From AC-32 sp963813435 (GTDB lineage: Bacteria > Actinomycetota > Thermoleophilia > Gaiellales > Gaiellaceae): a stretch of DNA of 64,000 nt. Shown piece by piece: positions 46,372-54,428 of this stretch (the first letter of the stretch is position 1; each line of letters starts with the position of its first letter). The notes beneath the pieces were generated by a model, which saw only the letters and a list, made by a program, of their open reading frames with translations, had not been told where the DNA came from and searched no databases. Location: positions 666,488 through 730,487 of the forward strand of contig CAWEYY010000002.1 in assembly GCA_963813435.1 (NCBI GenBank), read 5' to 3'. Both the position numbers and the translations under genes were made by a program.

Positions 46372-46930
46372 AGATCGCGTTGAAGACGAGGGGCGCGTTC
46401 TCATCTACGAAGGGCATGACGTGCCTGCCGATCGGCGCGGGCTCGAGCCGAAGGCGATCGACCAGCCGCTCGCCACGACTGTCGGGAGTCCGACACAGAA
46501 CGGGCTCTTTATGCGCGCTGCCGAGGCATACAAGCTTGGCGATGGGCCTGCCGAACGTGTCCGCGTGTACGAGAAGATCCGGAGCGGCATCTGGACGTAC
46601 AACGGCCTGTTCGGACTTGTCGACGGCTGGCTCGAGAGCGACAGTCGGCGAATGGTCTGCAAGTTCCGGCTCGAACTGCTCGACGAGCAGCCAACAGAGC
46701 CCCTCGCCTTACCCGCCAAAGAACTCGAGCACGCTCGGCTCATCCCGACAGCAGTCAAGCTCGAGGTCTGGAGACGCGATCGAGCGCGATGCGTCGAGTG
46801 CGGCAGCACCGACAATCTCCACTTCGACCACATCGTTCCGTACTCCAAGGGCGGCTCTTCTCTCGTCGTTGAGAACATCCAGCTCCTCTGCGCGCGTCAC
46901 AACCTGGCCAAAGCGGCGCATATCCGATAG
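46232..46930 (+). CDS. HNH endonuclease with SRA/PUA-like N-terminal half (probable modification-dependent nuclease)
   Basis: 232 residues from GTG 46232; ATG 46268 is an alternative start. The last 55 residues are a complete HNH module: CVECGSTDNLHFDHIVPYSK then NIQLLCARHNLAK, with two zinc CxxC-type pairs and the His-Asp-His core. Residues about 20-155 (SVLLMSVRPGAPYEDRVEDE, LIYEGHD, IWTYNGLFGLVDGW) resemble SRA/PUA-like modules of McrA-type type IV nucleases that read methylated DNA. Cutting of modified phage DNA is plausible. A homing or self-regulatory nuclease is an alternative. Confidence 0.72.
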   Translation: MFVPGEVLSYLDMCREEGVNLQRGMNFRVHDKTSVLLMSVRPGAPYEDRVEDEGRVLIYEGHDVPADRRGLEPKAIDQPLATTVGSPTQNGLFMRAAEAYKLGDGPAERVRVYEKIRSGIWTYNGLFGLVDGWLESDSRRMVCKFRLELLDEQPTEPLALPAKELEHARLIPTAVKLEVWRRDRARCVECGSTDNLHFDHIVPYSKGGSSLVVENIQLLCARHNLAKAAHIR

Positions 46931-46935
46931 CTCGC

Positions 46936-46956
46936 TACTTGCCAGAGGCTTGCCAA
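46936..46956 (+). repeat. CTTGCCA doublet (copy 2)
   Basis: TACTTGCCA then CTTGCCAA after four bases, the same layout as 42253-42273 with only spacer differences. It starts 6 bases after the HNH gene stop. The pair brackets the xis-int-HNH gene set. Confidence 0.55.
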
Positions 46957-47074
46957 GCGTCGCGCAACCCCGCACGGGTGCTGAGGTTAACCCGCGACCG
47001 CCTGGTAGCTGAATAGGCGCATACCGCTGCCGCGAGAGATCGACACGCGAACGATTGATGAGGCCGAGAGGAGG

Positions 47075-47101
47075 CACCCCCGCAAACGATGAGCCCTCTC
47101 C
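47075..47101 (+). repeat. Repeat family A, copy 1
   Basis: Contains CCCCCGCAAACGATGAGCC followed by CTCTCC. Two further copies lie at 47984-48009 and 48359-48384, all in the same orientation. GAGAGGAGGC just upstream can pair with GCCCTCTC, so the unit could form a hairpin with the conserved CGCAAACGATGA in the loop. Confidence 0.6.
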
Positions 47102-47233
47102 ACGGCGCGCCACCGACCCGCTCGCGAGAGAGAAAACTGACTTGCGTGGCGGTAGGGACGTTGGCTGGCGCACAGCACGAAATCCGTTAGCGGGGACTTC
47201 TTCCCTTACCTGCTTCTGACCCATCCCAACAAA

Positions 47234-47282
47234 GGCTGGAGAAGAGGGGCCTCGAAGTCCGACCACCTACTAATTATGTAGG
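47234..47282 (+). repeat. Repeat family B, copy 1
   Basis: Starts GGCTGGAGAAGAGGGGCCTC and ends in a hairpin CCTAC-TAATTAT-GTAGG (47266-47282), with CCACCT shared just before and at its start. Copy 2 is at 48262-48306. It follows repeat A1 by about 130 bases. Confidence 0.6.
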
Positions 47283-47448
47283 CTGAGCTACGTCGGCCTG
47301 GCCGGCTCCTCCATATGCCCCGTCCGTTCATCGGCGGTCTCCAGCCGAACCTAATGCTTAACCCGGACACGCGGGGTTCGTTGCACGGTCGCCGAGTTCA
47401 TCCGCGAACGCGCTTACGCCACAGCAAGGCACTTGTCTGGCGATTCGG

Positions 47449-47793
47449 TCAGCTTGTCTCATCGAATCGATACGCCGCCTCAACCTTGGCTCCGAGCTGG
47501 CAGTAGAGCTCGATGCAGGCGCGAGCGAGCGCATTGACCCAGGTCGGAGGGAGCTTCGGGCCAATCGAGTACGTGCGCTCGCAGCGTCTGCAGCGCCAGA
47601 GGCCCCAGGTGAGGTTGCCGCGAACTGCCTCAGCCACCAGGACGAGGTCCTGGCCGCAACAGCGGCGTCTTCTCCTTATCGGTCTCAATACAAGGACCCC
47701 ATCCACGACTTCGCCCTCGCTCGCGTCCCAGTCGCCTGGCCGGAACTCGCGGATCGCGTTCACGATCAGCACCCCGCCCGCATCCCATGTCAT
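47449..47793 (-). CDS. Small zinc-ribbon-like protein of unknown function
   Basis: 114 residues from ATG 47793, chosen because GGAGAGGAGGAG lies directly upstream; the frame extends to 47844. RRCCGQDLVLVAEA and WGLWRCRRCERTYSIG supply paired cysteines spaced like a zinc ribbon. An acidic N-terminal third contains WDAGGVLIVNAIREFRPGDWD. No family recognised. It sits alone between repeat-rich non-coding stretches. Confidence 0.5.
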   Translation of the reverse strand: MTWDAGGVLIVNAIREFRPGDWDASEGEVVDGVLVLRPIRRRRRCCGQDLVLVAEAVRGNLTWGLWRCRRCERTYSIGPKLPPTWVNALARACIELYCQLGAKVEAAYRFDETS

Positions 47794-47983
47794 CTGCTCC
47801 TCCTCTCCAACGTTGCCCGTACGGGCCGCATCGCTTGTTGCCACCGTGCGCTGGCGCCGGTTGGCGGCGGTTCAACGACCGCGCTCTTGATGCGTCTTCG
47901 AGCTTACCTCTTCGCCGGGACAACGAACGGGAAGCTGACTGCACAAGCAGGCGCTTAGGAGCAAGGGAGGCAGGGGGTACGCC

Positions 47984-48009
47984 CACCCCCGCAAACGATG
48001 AGCCTCTCC
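47984..48009 (+). repeat. Repeat family A, copy 2
   Basis: Matches copy 1 except for one missing C (GAGCCTCTCC). It is preceded by GGGAGGC-AGGGGGT, giving an outer GGAGGC/GCCTC pairing and an inner GGGGGT/ACCCCC pairing. The 12-base core CGCAAACGATGA is identical to copy 1. Confidence 0.6.
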
Positions 48010-48261
48010 GGGCGAAGCGTCAGTCGGCGCTCGGCGCGAGCGAGACAAGTCGGGTGTAACGAGGCGCGTTTGGCAGCGCAGGCGCGAGCGAGACATCGGC
48101 CGAAAGGTCCTAGGCCCAGCGACAGGTGACCGCGAAGGGCCTATCGATGACGGCTCGCAACCGGCCGAGGTGTCTAATTGGCCCGATCGACCTCCCGGAC
48201 GCGCAGCATGCGGTCTAAGCGCTATCGCCGGCCCGAAGAGGGCTCGAGTAAACGGTGGTGA

Positions 48262-48306
48262 GGCTGGAGAAGAGGGCCTCGTAACCACCTCCTAACGAAG
48301 TAGGAG
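48262..48306 (+). repeat. Repeat family B, copy 2
   Basis: GGCTGGAGAAGAGGGCCTCG then CCACCT and a hairpin CTCCTA-ACGAAG-TAGGAG (48289-48306). Compared with copy 1 both arms of the terminal hairpin differ, yet pairing is kept. The wider stem GGTGG-GAGGC/GCCTC-CCACC is specific to this copy. Confidence 0.6.
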
Positions 48307-48358
48307 CAGACGGATCGTCGCTCCACATATGAGCGGCTCAAGTGGCTCCCGAGCACCC

Positions 48359-48384
48359 CACCCCCGCAAGCGATGAGCCTCTCC
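48359..48384 (+). repeat. Repeat family A, copy 3
   Basis: CCCCCGCAAGCGATGAGCC plus TCTCC, with one base different from copy 2 in the core. It ends 72 bases before the start of the TMEM175 gene, so it may lie in that gene's promoter or leader. Confidence 0.6.
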
Positions 48385-48456
48385 CCCGCGCGTCCCTCGG
48401 ACTGAGGATCTGTCTCGACGGATGCGCACCCGCTCCAGAAGGGACAATATGCGCCG

Positions 48457-49071
48457 ATGCCCCGATCGCTCAGCACCTCGCGAATGGAGGCATTCAGCGA
48501 CGGCGTGTTCGCCTTCGCCGCGACTCTGCTGGTATTGGACATCGCTCTTCATCCACCGGGAACGGCGCTTGAACAACTGCGTCACGCGTGGCCCGCATAC
48601 CTCGGCTACTTCATCAGCTTCCTGACGATCGGCGCGGCGTGGCTCGCACATAGCGCGATGACTGACCGCTTGACGCGAGCCGATTCGCTGCTGCTGCGCC
48701 TCAACTTGCTGCTACTCCTCGTCGTCGCCTTCCTCCCGTTTCCGACGAAACTCATCGCGGACACGTTGCACCACACCAACGCCGAGCGCGTCTTTGTCAC
48801 GCTGTATGGCCTCACACTGCTCACGATCCGGCTCCTCGGTTACGCCCTCGACGGGTATGCCCGACACGAGCACCTCTACTCGCACGACCACGACGACGAA
48901 AATCTGCAAAGCGAACGCCGAACAAGAGTGATTGTCAGCGCCGGGTACGCGATCGCCATCCTCATCGGACTCGCCGCGCCGACAGTCGCAGTGGCCCTGT
49001 ACCTCGCCCTTGCGCTGTACATCGTCGTGCCGTTTCGAGACCTTCGACGGGCCTTGTTCAGGCGCTCATAA
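48457..49071 (+). CDS. TMEM175/DUF1211 family potassium channel-like membrane protein
   Basis: 204 residues with about five to six membrane helices. The family signature SRMEAFSDGVFAFAATLLVLDI at the N-terminus carries the RxxxFSDG motif that lines the pore of bacterial TMEM175 channels. Later helices include FISFLTIGAAWLAHS and LLLLLVVAFLPFPTKLIAD. Bacterial members form tetrameric K+ leak channels. A second, partial member is at the right edge of the window (63589). Confidence 0.87.
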   Translation: MPRSLSTSRMEAFSDGVFAFAATLLVLDIALHPPGTALEQLRHAWPAYLGYFISFLTIGAAWLAHSAMTDRLTRADSLLLRLNLLLLLVVAFLPFPTKLIADTLHHTNAERVFVTLYGLTLLTIRLLGYALDGYARHEHLYSHDHDDENLQSERRTRVIVSAGYAIAILIGLAAPTVAVALYLALALYIVVPFRDLRRALFRRS

Positions 49072-49109
49072 CCGCCGATCTGCTCGGCGATGCGAGCGAA
49101 CATCCTCCT

Positions 49110-49131
49110 CACGCTCGCTTGGGCGAGCGTG
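49110..49131. terminator. Hairpin downstream of the TMEM175 gene
   Basis: CACGCTCGC-TTGG-GCGAGCGTG, a perfect 9-bp GC stem with a 4-base loop, 38 bases after the stop. The sequence after it is only weakly T-containing (CTGTCATC), so intrinsic termination would be imperfect. Confidence 0.5.
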
Positions 49132-49252
49132 CTGTCATCCGACGCGCCGTTCAATGAAGCTGCTGCCCCAGCCTCTTCGGCGACCCGAAGAGTCACGCTC
49201 CTGCTCCAACAGTGGAGGATGCCGCTATAGAGACACGAGAAGGGGCAAGAGT

Positions 49253-49342
49253 GTGACTCCGACGCCGCCAGGGCCACCAAACAACCGAGTGGTGTATGTG
49301 AAGTGCGGGCGGTGTGACCGCTTTTGCGCCGTCTGGACTTAG
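49253..49342 (+). CDS. Possible 29-residue Cys-motif mini-protein
   Basis: GTG 49253 is preceded by GAGAAGGGG at about 10 bases. The product ends VYVKCGRCDRFCAVWT, a CxxCxxxC arrangement resembling half a zinc ribbon. Too short for confident coding evidence. The rest of 49072-49440 shows nothing else. Confidence 0.3.
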   Translation: MTPTPPGPPNNRVVYVKCGRCDRFCAVWT

Positions 49343-49444
49343 TAGGTCGATCAGGCCGCGACTATCCGCTGCCGTTGACATCGTTAAGACGTGCCCTCAC
49401 GGGACGAGTCTCTGGCTGCGCTCACCGCGTACATCGCTCGGATG

Positions 49445-49752
49445 AGAAGACCGGCGGTCTACTGCTGGGCGCCATCTTCCCGCCCTCCTTGCTCGCGGGC
49501 GCGGTGGTGGGTGCCGGTGTCGGCGGCGCGGGCGGGCTCGTCTCCCATCACGAAAAGAAGGAGATCAAGGCCGAGGTCGCCAACGACCTTCCGGTCGGAA
49601 GCTCCGGGATCGTGGTGCTGCTCGACGAGCGCTGCGTTGCCGACGCCGAGAAGGCGCTGTCGAAGGCGGACAACGTCTCGAAGCACGAGGTCGACAAGGA
49701 CAGCGTCGAGCAGGCGAAGACCGAGGCGCCGAAGCCAACGTCCGTCGCATAG
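49445..49752 (+). pseudogene. 5'-truncated DUF1269-family gene
   Basis: The frame encodes only the second half of a DUF1269 protein: GAIFPPSLLAGAVVGAGVGG (glycine-zipper-like membrane segment), then LPVGSSGIVVLLDERCVADAEKALSKAD. It aligns well with the intact paralogue at 52128-52652 (FPPALLASAAVGAGIGAGAG, LPLSSSGIVAIFEEQWADDIDKALSNAS). The first 75 or so residues of that protein have no counterpart, and upstream sequence (49324-49440) is unrelated. No ribosome site precedes the homologous part. Confidence 0.7.
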
Positions 49753-49868
49753 TTCCCAGCCCCTGCAACCCGAGGCCAGATCATGAACCGACTTCAAGAC
49801 CGTGTTCGAAGCCGCGAACCGCGAGGACTCGAAAATCGCCGCGCACCCGTGAGCGTGGTGAGCAGCTG

Positions 49869-50600
49869 ATGTGGGCGTCCTTCGGCTGGGGAACGCTGGC
49901 GGCGTCCACGCTCGTGATCGGCGCCGTCCTTGCGATGGTCTTCCGTATCAGCTTGCGCACGATTGGTCTGATCATGGGCTTCGGCGCAGGCGTGCTGATC
50001 AGCGCGGTCGCGTTCGATCTCGTCCAGGAGGCGGCCGACTCGGCCTCCGGGAACTGGCCACTCGTAGTGGGCATGTTCGCCGGCTGCGCGGTGTTCGCCG
50101 GCGGGGACTGGCTGATCGACCGCTCCGGTGGGGGCGACCGCAAGGACCCGGCCGGGGCCCAGAAGGACGGTTCCGCGCTCGCCATCGTGCTCGGATCCGT
50201 GCTCGACGGGATCCCCGAGTCGATGGTGATCGGACTGACGATTTTCGAAGGCGGCAAGGTCGGCGCCGCCTACCTGACCGCCGTCTTCATCTCCAACCTG
50301 CCCGAGTCGATCTCGTCGACAAGCGGTCTCCTCACAGGGGGCTGGAAGAAGGCTCGGATCCTCTGGATGTGGATCGGGATCACCCTGATCTCGGGACTCG
50401 CCTCCCTTGCGGGCTACAGCCTCTTCCAACACGCGTCCCCGAACACCGTCGCCTTCATCCTGACGTTCGCGGCGGGGGCGATCCTCACCATGCTCGCGGA
50501 CACGATGATGCCCGAGGGGTACGAGCACGGCGGCAAGTGGGTCGGGGTCGTGACGACGCTCGGATTCGTGATCGCCTTCGTGATCCACACGCTCGATTGA
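49869..50600 (+). CDS. ZIP-family divalent metal transporter
   Basis: 243 residues with about seven to eight membrane helices. The metal-site helix IVLGSVLDGIPESMVIGLTIFEGG (HxxPE-like position here DGIPES) and VFISNLPESISS are ZIP family landmarks; the usual first His is replaced by Asp in this branch. The C-terminal helix has TMLADTMMPEGYEHGGKW. It likely moves Zn2+ or another divalent metal; direction and ion are unknown. Confidence 0.82.
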   Translation: MWASFGWGTLAASTLVIGAVLAMVFRISLRTIGLIMGFGAGVLISAVAFDLVQEAADSASGNWPLVVGMFAGCAVFAGGDWLIDRSGGGDRKDPAGAQKDGSALAIVLGSVLDGIPESMVIGLTIFEGGKVGAAYLTAVFISNLPESISSTSGLLTGGWKKARILWMWIGITLISGLASLAGYSLFQHASPNTVAFILTFAAGAILTMLADTMMPEGYEHGGKWVGVVTTLGFVIAFVIHTLD

Positions 50601-51040
50601 GTCACAGACTCTGTGCCTCCGTGCGCCCGCTCAGATCGCCGCCGATTCCGACGCTTCCGGCAGAGGGCGCCGGAGAGTTTAGGAAACATGAGTTTAGGAA
50701 ATCTCGGCCCGCCCAAATCGAACGGCGAAAGGAGCAGAAACGTGATGAATAAAGGCTTTGAGAGTGCCCCCGGCCGGGGGCATCCCGCTGAACAAGCCGA
50801 CACCCGTTCTAAGTAGGCGGGTTTCGGCGTCTCTGGCGCCACTCTCGCTATACCGCTTGAAACCGCTAAGAACCGCTCGGGACTGACGCCCACTGGCGCA
50901 CAACTGGCGCGCGGTTCCTTCGATTTAGCGTCTGTGATGTGGCTCCTGCCATCCTCAGTAGCTAGACGTCGGCGTCTCCGGCAGAGACCAATCGATGATG
51001 ATCTTGTGCTCGTTCCAGGGGCGCAGTGGATGGCGATCGA
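50601..51040. other. Non-coding region with small repeats and palindromes
   Basis: 440 bases with no supportable gene. AGTTTAGGAAA occurs twice, 15 bases apart (50676 and 50691). TGCCCCCGGCCGGGGGCA at 50765-50782 is a perfect 18-bp palindrome. CCGACACCCG...CGGGTTTCGG near 50798-50826 can form a hairpin. ACTGGCGC occurs twice at 50892 and 50903, a doublet like the CTTGCCA pairs beside the integrase. Possibly a remnant of another integration site. Confidence 0.4.
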
Positions 51041-51397
51041 CTACTTTCTGCTCTCTCTCAACCGATTCCACGGCCACACACCGTCGATCTCCACGTCGAG
51101 CGAGAAGCTGAGCAGGATCCGGATCAGGACGATGATTCCGAGGACGGTCACGCTCTGGAACGTCTGATCTACGACGACGGTGCGGACGATGTCCGCGACG
51201 ATGAGCACTTCGAGACCGAGCAGGATGCATCGGCCGAGATTGCGACGAAGCCGTTCGTACGACCCGGCTCTTCTCGCGTCCGTGGCTGCGTCGCGCAGGA
51301 ACGCGAGGAACGCGCCCAGCCCGCCGATGATCATGATGCCGCTGCCGACCGTCTCGACCACCTTGACGACCTCCGTAATCCACTGGTCGTACGTCAC
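51041..51397 (-). CDS. DUF1622 family membrane protein
   Basis: 118 residues from GTG 51397 with three membrane helices. VVETVGSGIMIIGGLGAFLAFL, RRNLGRCILLGLEVLIVADIVRTV and SVTVLGIIVLIRILLSFSLDVEI follow the DUF1622 pattern, including the conserved R-x-x-(L/I)-x-R-x-(I/L)-LLGLE segment. Function unknown. Confidence 0.85.
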   Translation of the reverse strand: MTYDQWITEVVKVVETVGSGIMIIGGLGAFLAFLRDAATDARRAGSYERLRRNLGRCILLGLEVLIVADIVRTVVVDQTFQSVTVLGIIVLIRILLSFSLDVEIDGVWPWNRLRESRK

Positions 51398-51593
51398 GGG
51401 CGAGAGGCTACTCCCATCAGGCCGAGATGCCCTTGCTGCCGAGCCGAATCGCGAGCGCGAGCCAACGACCGCGATCCGCTACGTGCCTCTTTCGCCGCCC
51501 GAAACCCGCGCAAGTCGGGCATACGGCAGGAGCGAGCTACCCAAAGCCTGACGACGGTGTGCTGGGCGGTGTCGCGGCGACCTCCAGATCGGC

Positions 51594-51746
51594 TTACGCC
51601 TCGAGGAGATCGAGTTCGAGCTCGAGAGCCCGCATGATCTTGGTCGTCGCCGACACGACACGGGCCGTCCCGACGATCGGGGCGACGGCGATGAGGACGT
51701 CGCCCACCCGCTCGGCGTCGATGTCGAGCGCCGGACCCGATTTCAC
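51594..51746 (-). pseudogene. C-terminal fragment of a carboxymuconolactone decarboxylase-like gene
   Basis: The minus strand encodes about 50 residues ending VGDVLIAVAPIVGTARVVSA, then ALELELDLLEA and a stop (51594-51596). This matches the C-terminal half of the intact protein at 60964-61284 (VRGVLAAVAPIVGTARIVSA then ALDLELEAAE). A GTG at 51746 lacks a ribosome site, so this is more likely a gene remnant than a short gene. Confidence 0.65.
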
Positions 51747-51793
51747 CTTTACCGGGCGCTCGCAGACGCCGATACGGGTCGGAAGGAGGCGCT

Positions 51794-51979
51794 ATGAGAC
51801 AGGTACACGTCATCGCGACCTGGCGGTCCGAGCACGTCGTCGAGATCGAGGACGAGGACGGCCTCGAGAACCTCGTGGAGGTGCTCCAGGCGCAATCGAA
51901 CGTGAAGCTCGTCGGCTACACCACCCAGCCCGTCCATGAAGTCGTGGACACCGCGATCGACGAGCTTCTCGGGGGGTAG
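51794..51979 (+). CDS. Small protein of unknown function
   Basis: 61 residues from ATG 51794 with AAGGAGG 6 bases upstream. MRQVHVIATWRSEHVVEIED looks like a beta-alpha-beta start, then LENLVEVLQAQSNVKLVGYTTQPVHEVVDTAIDEL. Probably a compact cytoplasmic domain. No family recognised. Confidence 0.55.
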   Translation: MRQVHVIATWRSEHVVEIEDEDGLENLVEVLQAQSNVKLVGYTTQPVHEVVDTAIDELLGG

Positions 51980-52127
51980 TCCGCACACCGGCAGCACAAG
52001 TGAGGTGCCGGGCGACCCTCATTGACGGCTGAAACCGCTGGCGTGAACTGCCTGGTAGGGTGGGCCTCGGAGTCCAAGGGGACCCATGCGGCCGGTCGTG
52101 TGCCGGTCGCAAACGAGAGGAGACCCC

Positions 52128-52652
52128 ATGGCATCTACTACCGACGCGCCGGTCGATCTCTACATCGCGGCCTACGCGGATCCGGACGCCGCCCGAGGCG
52201 ACTGGGACGCCATCAAGCAACTGGCCAAGGACGATGTGATCAAGGTCGACGGGCTCGTCCTTGTCAGCCGCCGCTCTGACGGGAAGATCCACGTCGACGA
52301 CGACTTCCACGAGACCCGCAAGGGCGCCACCTGGGGATTGGTCGGAGGCGCGGTCGTCGGACTGATCTTCCCGCCCGCCCTGCTTGCCAGCGCGGCGGTC
52401 GGCGCGGGTATCGGCGCGGGCGCCGGCGCCCTGGTGTCGCACGCCCAGAAGGAGGAGATCAAGGAAGACGTGGACGAGACGCTGCCGCTCAGCAGCTCGG
52501 GCATCGTGGCGATCTTCGAGGAGCAGTGGGCGGATGACATCGACAAGGCACTCTCCAACGCCAGCAACGTCACGAAGGAGAAGGTCGACTCGGACAGCGC
52601 AGACCAGGTCAAGGCTGCTGCGACCAAGAACCAGCCGGCTACGACAGCCTAG
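52128..52652 (+). CDS. DUF1269 family protein
   Basis: 174 residues from ATG 52128 (GAGAGGAG upstream). The N-terminal half has VDLYIAAYADPDAARGDWDAI and DGLVLVSRRSDGKIHVDDD; a glycine-rich membrane hairpin follows (GLVGGAVVGLIFPPALLASAAVGAGIGAGAG); then LPLSSSGIVAIFEEQWADDIDKAL. The family is widespread in stress-type gene clusters and has no known role. Related copies are at 61366 (intact) and 49445 (truncated). Confidence 0.82.
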   Translation: MASTTDAPVDLYIAAYADPDAARGDWDAIKQLAKDDVIKVDGLVLVSRRSDGKIHVDDDFHETRKGATWGLVGGAVVGLIFPPALLASAAVGAGIGAGAGALVSHAQKEEIKEDVDETLPLSSSGIVAIFEEQWADDIDKALSNASNVTKEKVDSDSADQVKAAATKNQPATTA

Positions 52653-52790
52653 CCACGACATCTTCGATAGCTGGTGGGCCAGCGCCGTTCCCGGTGTCGC
52701 GGAGGCGGACGGCGTTGGCCCGTTCACAGAGATGCAAACAGCGTCAGCTCGGTGCCCGATCAGGATGAGATGTCGCGGCGCTGCTCATGG

Positions 52791-54428
52791 CTATGTTGGC
52801 GCTGAGCTGGGCTTGGCTTGGGCACCGGGTTGGACTGTCGGGATGCCTCCGGTGAACAGCAGGGCGACGAGCGCGAAGAGTGCGAGGATCGAGACGGCGA
52901 CGCGGAGCCCGTCGATCCGGCTCTGCTCGTTTGTCTGCACGATCGCGTCGACCGTCCGCGGGCGGACGTGCGCGTCCGAGAGCGCGGCCTTCAGGTCGGC
53001 GTCCGAGATGAACGGGACCCCGCCGGCGAGGCTCGTCTGTGCCTTGGCGGCGACACGGTCGGGCACGGCCGGGTTGTTCTGGACACCGGTGAGAAACGAG
53101 GCGGTCAGCGCCGAGATGAGCACGGCGCCCGCCAGCGCGGTGCCGATCGACGCGCCCAGCTGTGTCCCGGTGTTCTGGATTCCGCCCACCTCGCCGCTCT
53201 GCTCGTCGGGCACCGCCGACACGGTCACGGCTCCCAGCTGGGAGGCGATCGAGCCGATTCCGGCACCGGCGAGCAGCAGCGGCCAGGTGACGATCTCCGC
53301 TCCGGCGCCGTAGTCGAGCAAGACGAGCAGGAGCACGAGCCCGCCGAACATGGCGATGAACCCGAGGCGGATGACCCGCCGCGGGTTGGCGTGCGGGAAC
53401 ACCTTTGGAACTCCGGCGGCGAAGAGCACCAACATCAGCGAAAGCGGCAGCAGATGCACGCCCGTCGCGACCGCCGAGAGGCCGAGCGCAACCGACAGGA
53501 ACAGCGGGACGACGAAGAAGATCCCGGCCTGCACCAGGAACAGGAAGAAGAACGAGGTGACGCCGTCGCGCAGCTGGATGTTCCGCAGCATCTTCGGGTC
53601 GATCAGCGCAGCCTGGCCGCGCGCGATGCGCCGGTTCTCCCACATCGCGAACAGGCCCACCACCACGCAGCCCGCGAGCACGAGCCAGATCACCGGCGAG
53701 AGCCCGAGCCACTCGGGAGCACCCGGCTTGGGACGCACGAACCCCCACGCACCCGACTTGAGGATGCCGATCACGATCAGCGCGAGACCGGCCGCCGACA
53801 AGCCGGTGCCGACCAGGTCGAGCTTTGCGCCCTTCTCGGCCGGTGTGTCGTTGATCCGCCGCGCCAAACCGAGGATCACGATCACGATCAATACCTCGCT
53901 GACGAACACCCACCGCCACGAGGCATAGGTCGTGAAGAAGCCGCCGATCACCGGCCCCACCGCGGCGGCCATCGCGCCCGCAGCCGCCACGAGCCCGTAC
54001 GCGTGCGGCCGGTCCGGTTTTCCGAAGTTCGAGGCGACGAGCGCGACGATCGCGGGAAAGATCAACACCGCGCCGAAACCCTCCAGGAACGACCAGCCGA
54101 TGATCAACACCGTCAGGCTGTGGGATAGCGCCGTCGTCAGCGACCCGCACGCGTAGACGACGCACCCGATCGTGAACGCGCGCTTTCGGCCGATGATCTC
54201 CCCGACCCTCCCGCCGGTGATCATGAAAGACGCCATCACCAGCGTGTACAGCGTGATCGCCAGCTGGATCCCGGTCACATCGGTCCCGACGTCCCTCGCG
54301 ACCGTCGCGATCGCCGTGTTCATCACCGTCATATCCAGGGCCATGACGAACTGCGCAGACGCCAACGTGAGCAGCACCAAACCCGAAGCCTTGGCAGCAG
54401 CAGAAGACGCGGTCGGCGCAGCCGTCAC
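52791..54428 (-). CDS. MFS transporter, DHA2 (EmrB/QacA) family
   Basis: 545 residues with about 14 membrane helices. Motif A GGRVGEIIGRKRAF follows helix 2. The first helix contains the DMTVMNTAIATVA segment (D1-type motif of DHA2), and GPVIGGFFTTYASWRWVFVSEV is motif C plus loop. A long hydrophilic loop near residue 470-500 is typical of QacA-like pumps. It is a proton-driven exporter of unknown substrate, less similar to the 18543 pump than a recent duplicate would be. Confidence 0.9.
   Translation of the reverse strand: MTAAPTASSAAAKASGLVLLTLASAQFVMALDMTVMNTAIATVARDVGTDVTGIQLAITLYTLVMASFMITGGRVGEIIGRKRAFTIGCVVYACGSLTTALSHSLTVLIIGWSFLEGFGAVLIFPAIVALVASNFGKPDRPHAYGLVAAAGAMAAAVGPVIGGFFTTYASWRWVFVSEVLIVIVILGLARRINDTPAEKGAKLDLVGTGLSAAGLALIVIGILKSGAWGFVRPKPGAPEWLGLSPVIWLVLAGCVVVGLFAMWENRRIARGQAALIDPKMLRNIQLRDGVTSFFFLFLVQAGIFFVVPLFLSVALGLSAVATGVHLLPLSLMLVLFAAGVPKVFPHANPRRVIRLGFIAMFGGLVLLLVLLDYGAGAEIVTWPLLLAGAGIGSIASQLGAVTVSAVPDEQSGEVGGIQNTGTQLGASIGTALAGAVLISALTASFLTGVQNNPAVPDRVAAKAQTSLAGGVPFISDADLKAALSDAHVRPRTVDAIVQTNEQSRIDGLRVAVSILALFALVALLFTGGIPTVQPGAQAKPSSAPT

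Larger units (their letters stand above)
46957..47448. other. Non-coding region with repeat families A and B
   Basis: About 490 bases without a supportable gene. It holds repeat A1 and repeat B1 (listed separately). Short frames here (for example 47315-47506) have no ribosome site and poor composition. The minus-strand stretch near 47290 reads GTAGCTCAGCC, a tRNA D-arm-like fragment, but no tRNA can be folded from it. Confidence 0.4.
47794..48456. other. Non-coding region with repeats A2, B2 and A3
   Basis: About 660 bases with no supportable gene. Repeats A2, B2 and A3 are described separately. Around A2, GGGGGTACGCCCACCCCC can fold into a nested hairpin. The last 70 bases form the leader of the TMEM175 gene. 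Confidence 0.4.

Noticed and set aside
47260..47320. A tRNA on the minus strand suggested by GTAGCTCAGCC
   Set aside because: No anticodon arm, T-arm or matching acceptor can be formed around it; the hairpin belongs to repeat B1.
47315..47506. 63-codon plus-strand frame
   Set aside because: No Shine-Dalgarno, no recognisable motif, and it runs antisense into the zinc-ribbon-like gene.
47075..48384. CRISPR array
   Set aside because: The repeats are only three, spaced by 350 to over 900 bases, with no regular spacers and no cas genes.
51394..51813. 139-codon minus-strand frame
   Set aside because: Arg/Gly/Pro-rich shadow; the real coding remnant in this stretch (51594-51746) is in a different frame.
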